Assembly (NCBI GenBank): GCA_002254285.1
Contig: NIUZ01000050.1
Location: forward strand, 1 to 28,221
Source: Bacteroidetes bacterium 4572_112
GTDB lineage: Bacteria; Bacteroidota; Bacteroidia; Bacteroidales; UBA1556
Length of the DNA stretch: 28,221 bases
Direction of reading: 5' to 3'
A program made the translations under genes and the position numbers. Under the pieces are notes generated by a model. The model saw only the letters and a list, made by a program, of their open reading frames with translations. It did not search any database and was not told the origin of the DNA. Shown here piece by piece: positions 24,052 to 28,221 of this stretch (position 1 is the first letter of the stretch; every line of letters starts with the position of its first letter).

Positions 24052-25056
24052 TTAACCCATCATCTTCCATTTATTTAACTCTGATAGAATATTGTTTTTC
24101 TGAATTTCACTAGCCCAACAAACTTCAATAGCGTTGGAGGTTAGTTTAAAAAGATCCTCTTTTGAAAGACTTAATGCCTCAGTTATTGCTGCAAAATTAT
24201 CGTTCATATAGCCACCAAAATATGCTGGGTCGTCAGAGTTAACAGTTACTTTAAGTCCCAAATTAAGCATCTTTTTTATTGGATGATCGCGCATATCTGT
24301 CACTACCTTTAGTTTAAGGTTTGAAAGTGGGCATAATGTAAGTCCCATCTTACGTTCTTTAAGCTCGGCAAGTAATTTTTCGTCTTCCATAGCTCTATTG
24401 CCATGGTCAAGGCGGTCAATATTTAATAAAGAAAGGCTATCCCAAATGTAATCGGCAGGACCTTCTTCGCCGGCATGAGCTACTTTTTTATAGCCTTGCT
24501 CGGCAGCCATTTTATATACTTTCTCAAACTTTTGTGGTGGATTGCCGACTTCCGAAGAGTCCAAACCAATGGCAATAAACTCATCCTTATAGTCTTTGGC
24601 CATTTCCAAAATCTCTATTGCAGCATCTTCCGACAAATGACGAAGAAAGCTAAGAATAAGTTGGCTAGTAATTCCAAAGTTCTTTTCTGCGTCTTTCATA
24701 GCATTACGAATACCGTTTACTGCCGTTCCAAATGCAATTCCCCTGTCGGTATGGCTCTGTGGGTCGAAAAATATCTCGGTATGCATTACGTTATTTTCCT
24801 TTGCTTTGGTGAAATAGGCATAAGTAAGATCATAAAAATCCTGCTCATGAATAAGAACATTACAACCAGTATAATAGATGTCTAAAAAATCTTGTAAGTT
24901 ACTGAAATTATATGCTTCACGTAATTCTTCAACGGTTTTATATGGAAGCTCAATATTGTTCCTTTTACCAATTTTGAACATAAGTTCTGGCTCAAAGCTA
25001 CCTTCTATATGAAGGTGAAGCTCTACTTTAGGAAGCGTTTTTATTAAATTGTTCAT
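24052..25056 (-). CDS. Adenosine deaminase-family enzyme, probably adenine deaminase (type 2)
   Basis: A 334-residue metal-dependent purine deaminase. The zinc ligands and catalytic residues are visible: HLH in PKVELHLHIEGS (13-15), the histidine of VAHAGEEGP with its catalytic Glu, HGNRA, and the Asp pair in VNSDDPAYFGGYMNDNF. Several motifs (FSNLQDFLDIYY, EIFFDPQSHTDRGI, LDSSEVGNPPQKF, CPLSNLKLKV) follow the adenine-specific branch (yeast Aah1 and its bacterial relatives) more closely than classical Add. The predicted reaction is therefore adenine to hypoxanthine, but adenosine cannot be excluded. It seems to be a single-gene unit; a -7-like TAAATTTG (minus strand of 25086-25093) lies 30 bases upstream. 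Confidence 0.9.
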   Translation of the reverse strand: MNNLIKTLPKVELHLHIEGSFEPELMFKIGKRNNIELPYKTVEELREAYNFSNLQDFLDIYYTGCNVLIHEQDFYDLTYAYFTKAKENNVMHTEIFFDPQSHTDRGIAFGTAVNGIRNAMKDAEKNFGITSQLILSFLRHLSEDAAIEILEMAKDYKDEFIAIGLDSSEVGNPPQKFEKVYKMAAEQGYKKVAHAGEEGPADYIWDSLSLLNIDRLDHGNRAMEDEKLLAELKERKMGLTLCPLSNLKLKVVTDMRDHPIKKMLNLGLKVTVNSDDPAYFGGYMNDNFAAITEALSLSKEDLFKLTSNAIEVCWASEIQKNNILSELNKWKMMG

Positions 25057-25266
25057 TGTATTATTGTTTTTAATTTGTGATAATACAAATTTACTAAATG
25101 TTTCAATTCAAAAGTATTAATAATAGCATTACTAAGCTTGTATAATTATTTGGTATTAATGAATATGTATTCAGTAACACACCGCTTCCCTTTATGTGTA
25201 TCAATTTTGGGAAACGAGATTTGAAATTTTCATAAGTCAATAAATTAAATGCTGATCTATTGGTGA

Positions 25267-26193
25267 TTATTTTTTGCCAGAGCTTTTTACTTTATTCCAA
25301 TTGCTATATCCCATAAAATCTTGTCCTCCATTAAATGTATTTTCAAGAAAAGTCAAGAAGCGATATTTAAATCTTTCGTGCTTCATTTTGTCTCTATTTA
25401 GAGGCGCCTTTTTTGAATAATTAAGTTGGTCAGTCCAACTAATTTTAGCTCTAAACTCATCCATTACCTTTGGATGTGTAGCTTTAAAAACAGGAATATT
25501 GTTGATAGCTCCATAATTGAAATTATCAGGTTTTGATTTGTATTCTTTATTAATACTATCTTTTCCATGATGCATTGAGTCCTGTTCTTTCTTTTTTGAT
25601 TGCATTAACTCAGGAGGGCGAACCCATCCATAATGGTATATATATGCATCTATAGCAAGCACATTGAGTTTCTCATTATCGCCTTTTCTAAATGATTGAG
25701 CATCTTTATATGAGTATATTCCAACATTATTTTTTACAATACGAATTTCGTTTTTATACCAACCATGATAAGGTAGGTAATGATCATAATCTCCATAAAA
25801 GTGATTATAATTGAATAGAAAACCATCAACATTATCATTAGATAAATTTTGTGAGCAGGCCTCTTGAATCAGTTTGTGATCCTTTTCATGAATGACCTCA
25901 TCTGCTTGCAAATATATACACCAATCTCCGGTGCATTGCTCCAAAGCAAATGTTGTTTCGTTGGCAAATACCTTTCCATCAACAAAATCAGTTTCAGACC
26001 AAACTCTATCAATTATTTTGATTTTATCAGAATTTATTGATTCAATTTCCTCTCTTGTTTTATCATTTGGGTCATTATCCCCCAAAGCAACTATGAACTC
26101 ATCCACAATAGGCAGTACAGAAAGAATTGATTCTTTTATCGGAAAGTAATACTTCGTAGCATTTCTAACCATTGTAAATCCACTAATCTTCAT
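25267..26193 (-). CDS. Glycosyltransferase family 2-like protein
   Basis: A 308-residue protein with a GT-A-like N-terminal half: MKISGFTMVRNATKYYFPIKESI (nucleotide-sugar binding start), DEFIVALGDNDPNDKT, and the metal-binding QADE at residues 96-99 within CIYLQADEVIHE, which stands in for the DxD motif. The C-terminal half is less conserved and rich in Lys, Tyr and Asn. There is no membrane segment, so it is cytoplasmic or peripheral. The acceptor and donor are unknown; it may serve surface polysaccharide synthesis, but the wzz/ligase pair is 6 kb away on the other strand. It has its own full-consensus promoter just upstream and no neighbours in operon distance. Confidence 0.88.
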   Translation of the reverse strand: MKISGFTMVRNATKYYFPIKESILSVLPIVDEFIVALGDNDPNDKTREEIESINSDKIKIIDRVWSETDFVDGKVFANETTFALEQCTGDWCIYLQADEVIHEKDHKLIQEACSQNLSNDNVDGFLFNYNHFYGDYDHYLPYHGWYKNEIRIVKNNVGIYSYKDAQSFRKGDNEKLNVLAIDAYIYHYGWVRPPELMQSKKKEQDSMHHGKDSINKEYKSKPDNFNYGAINNIPVFKATHPKVMDEFRAKISWTDQLNYSKKAPLNRDKMKHERFKYRFLTFLENTFNGGQDFMGYSNWNKVKSSGKK

Positions 26194-26255
26194 ATTTAAT
26201 TATTTATCTAGGTAATGTATAAGTTCACTTATAATCTATAGAATTATATTATTAG

Positions 26256-26285
26256 CAAAACTACAATTTATTCTCTTATTGGCAA
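26256..26285 (-). promoter_or_regulatory. Bacteroidota-type promoter of the glycosyltransferase gene
   Basis: On the - strand: TTG (26283-26285), a 19-base spacer and TAGTTTTG (26256-26263), an exact fit to the consensus. The leader is about 55 bases. Confidence 0.8.
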
Positions 26286-26360
26286 TGAAAAACAAATATA
26301 ATCGTGGTGGTAATATTGCCTTTAAAATCGCTTGCTGATGATTTATATTTAGACTAACTC

Positions 26361-26374
26361 AATAGCATGCTATT
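26361..26374. repeat. Perfect 14-base palindrome at the rhuM 3' end
   Basis: AATAGCATGCTATT overlaps the last codons of the rhuM pseudogene. No following T-run; significance unknown. Confidence 0.6.
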
Positions 26375-27119
26375 CTTTCTTTTTTAGCTCTATTTTTTTA
26401 ATCTCCTTATCAAAATCCGATACTATTCTTTGAGTTTTATTAAACTTTTCGTATTCGTTATATGCCTTTTCTTTGGCTTGAATTGCCGATATTGTTCCTT
26501 TGCCTTTCAAAACTTTGTATTCGTTAAATGTTAGGAATTTATTACACTTTCGGCAAATTGTTGCATTGTAAAAGTATTTCTGTTTTCAATGATATTTTCT
26601 ACATAATCGAAAAATCCTGTAATACTTCGTTCTAATTTCGTTATTTCTTTTTCTGTTAAATAGTTTTTTGCAATGCCTGTATCTGATTTTAATATTCGAC
26701 CATCAGGTGAATTTTTCCAAGTTTTCAAACCCATATAATCCTTTTGGGCATCGGCATTCTTGTAAATAATCTCACTTGTAGTTTGACTTGAAATTGCAAA
26801 ATGAAACTTGTTTTGCACTCTTGCAAAAAAGTCTTTTGTTGTTTGCGAGTTTAGTTTGTGTTTTTCCATCAATAGCACCGCGTTGAGTGGTTGTTTCCAA
26901 AATGGAAATAACCAGTTTTTCGTCTAATTCTCCACTTTCAAAAACATTTTTTAAATGCTTACTAATTGCAGGAACATTGACGTTAAAAAGCTATGCCATA
27001 CGCTTTTGCGTTAACCAGACATTTTCATTATGAAAAAATATCTCTACTTTCACTTCTCCACTTGGTGCAGTGTAAAGCAAAAATTCGCTAAATTCGTCTT
27101 GTAAACTTAATTTTTTCAT
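26370..27119 (-). pseudogene. RhuM family protein remnant with three lesions
   Basis: RhuM-like proteins carry an N-terminal DNA-binding-like domain and are frequent in genomic islands; some are linked to virulence or toxin-antitoxin-like loci, with no settled function. Pieces, read from 27119: MKKLSLQDEFSEFLLYTAPS, then VEIFFHNENVWLTQKRMA, a TAG at 26991-26993 where relatives read Glu, then LFNVNVPAISKHLKNVFESG and TTTQRGAIDGKT. Next, around 26860-26880, the text jumps in another frame to LNSQTTKDFFARVQNKFHF, so about 100-130 residues of the middle appear lost. The C-terminal part (DTGIAKNYLTEKEITKLERS) then loses one base near 26540, after which TFNEYKVLKGKGTISAIQAK continues to TAG at 26370-26372. 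Three independent lesions suggest real decay of an accessory gene. Confidence 0.85.
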
Positions 27120-27255
27120 TTTTTTCATTTTCAAATTTTGCTATATCAGTAATTAAAAATCTTAACATATCAGGCAGATTAAGAGTTGTTTTACTATTGT
27201 CTAAATCTTTTCTTATTTCCCATATAAACCTAGTTATACCAATTTGGTATTAATT
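27088..27255 (-). pseudogene. Possible coding remnant upstream of rhuM, unrecognised
   Basis: An open frame on the - strand, without a start at its head, reads GITRFIWEIRKDLDNSKTTL then NLPDMLRFLITDIAKFENEK and ends at TAG 27088-27090, overlapping the rhuM start by about 30 bases. The composition is protein-like and the overlap is typical of neighbouring genes, so it may be the tail of a gene once upstream of rhuM. I cannot assign a family. Confidence 0.3.
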
Positions 27256-27440
27256 TGGTATTATTTATGTTAGTAAAATTTACTAAGCACAAACTTAGCA
27301 AATTATTTCGTAGGTATTTTCCTATCAATAAAATTATTTTTCTCTATTCAGTATGATGCAATGAATTTCAACTGGGTAGTAGCACTAACAACTTGGCTAT
27401 TTTTCTAAAATGATATATTATTTTTACTCAAACAATCCCC
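27256..27440. other. AT-rich gap between the rhuM remnants and lutB
   Basis: No gene, promoter or terminator that I can support. It begins with two copies of a TTTGGTATTA-type sequence (27241-27264); a similar GGTATTAATTTGGTAT occurs near 8183-8200. Confidence 0.5.
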
Positions 27441-28221
27441 CTAATAAGGATGCTCATTCTTCCATCTGCTGGCGAAAGACTTTTTGAATTTTGGCAGGCT
27501 TTTCTTATTTCCCCATGCGCCTTTGAATACTATTCCTACACCGAAATTTTTCATGCCTGGCGAGAAAGTTTCTAGTATCCAACGTTTCTTAAGTACAATT
27601 TTATAGGCTTTCATTACCATTGCAAAGCCTTTGTCTGTTTTGCCTTGTTTTACAGCATCGCGGCGGTTGTATAATAGTAATTCGTGCAATGGAATATTCA
27701 CAGGGCATTCTTCGGTACACCTACCACAAAGTGTAGATGCAAAGCTTAGGTGATTATATTCCTCCATACCACTCATATGTGGAGTTATAACAGCGCCAAT
27801 AGGCCCGCTATAGGTTGTGCCATAGGCATGTCCGCCAATGGTTTTGTATACAGGGCATACATTTAGACAAGCACCACATCTAATGCAGCTCAGTGCTACT
27901 TTCTGATGTTCGGTGGCCAGTAAATCGAAAATTACCACCGGTAATACCCATATCGGCATGAGTGAATTTTTTACGAAGTTTTTTGCGAGTATAATGTGTT
28001 AATTCTTCAGGAGTAAGGTCCTTAGGGGTGTTAAATTTTTCGTGATATAGAGCAGCAATATCTTCCTTGCTCTTATGCATTGCTGGCGTAACTATATGAT
28101 ATGGTTTTTCGCCAGCAATTTGTACAATATATTCTCCCAAATCGGTTTCCAATGACTCGATACCAACATCTTCAAGATGTTTATTAAGCTCAATTTCTTC
28201 GGTAATCATGGATTTGGATTT
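27441..28221 (-). pseudogene. lutB: LutB/LldF-type iron-sulfur protein, 5' end cut by window, internal deletion with frame loss
   Basis: LutB is the ferredoxin-like subunit of the LutABC lactate oxidation complex. The frame is open to the right edge (KSKSMITEEIELN is a mid-protein family motif), so the start lies outside; the ATG at 28209 is internal. Visible first: GIESLETDLGEYIVQIAGEK, HIVTPAMHKSKEDI and FTHADMGITGGNF. At about 27930 the text jumps in another frame to IFDLLATEHQKVALSCIRCG, followed by the two 4Fe-4S motifs CIRCGACLNVCP and CGRCTEECP. Relatives have roughly 100-110 residues between these parts (AETGT...NEGN...EKLIP...GP region), which are missing. The C-terminus ends ASRWKNEHPY. 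Real deletion or assembly collapse are both possible. Confidence 0.88.

Noticed and set aside
24475..24885. 136-codon + strand frame inside the deaminase gene
   Set aside because: Antisense to conserved catalytic regions; shadow frame.
1..28221. tRNA or rRNA genes
   Set aside because: No cloverleaf-like or rRNA-like stretches were recognised by eye; a covariance-model scan would be needed to be certain.

Overview
The window looks like a contig from a low-GC member of the Bacteroidota, probably Bacteroidales or Marinilabiliales (order is inference). Evidence: Bacteroidota-type proteins (a SecA that would be about 1105 aa once repaired, an acidic DUF2795 protein, an epimerase-like threonine dehydrogenase, a gcvH-vanZ-tonB cluster) and promoters with the Bacteroidota -33 TTG / -7 TAnnTTTG pattern. 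Three promoters match it in full with 19-bp spacers. Both ends cut genes: yicC on the left, a lutB/lldF-type gene on the right.

Layout. 1-7.7 kb (+ strand): yicC end, gmk, a PduO-type cobalamin adenosyltransferase, a GIY-YIG gene with an in-frame stop, a DUF2795 protein and secA. The gaps between them are unusually long and filled with several families of short dispersed repeats and hairpin modules. 7.7-12.2 kb: an ECF sigma factor and a small unknown gene (-), then a TDH-type epimerase and lpxD (+), then a ~190-bp imperfect palindrome resembling a MITE. 12.2-17.2 kb (-): comEC, tonB, vanZ, gcvH, ispH. 17.3-19.5 kb (+): a damaged wzz-type gene and an O-antigen ligase/polymerase. 19.7-28.2 kb: mostly - strand, with a pabA/trpG amidotransferase and a small lipoprotein, comM (damaged), a BamA-like barrel, an adenine/adenosine deaminase, a glycosyltransferase, a rhuM pseudogene and a damaged lutB; one unknown gene at 20.6 kb is on +.

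Functions. Most genes are housekeeping or envelope genes: Sec export, lipid A acylation, O-antigen chain length and polymerisation or ligation, TonB energy transduction, an outer-membrane barrel, isoprenoid synthesis (ispH), glycine cleavage, DNA uptake (comEC, comM), and folate or tryptophan synthesis.

Most striking point: six genes in 28 kb are broken. secA carries an exact 52-bp tandem duplication. wzz, comM and lutB each appear to have lost an internal block with loss of frame. The GIY-YIG gene has one in-frame TAA. rhuM has a nonsense codon, an internal deletion and a frameshift. Because secA is essential, at least some lesions are probably assembly or sequencing errors; the rhuM and GIY-YIG lesions look more like natural decay. 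I found no convincing complete novel system. The best unexplained structures are the repeat-packed left third and the 11.88-12.07 kb palindrome.
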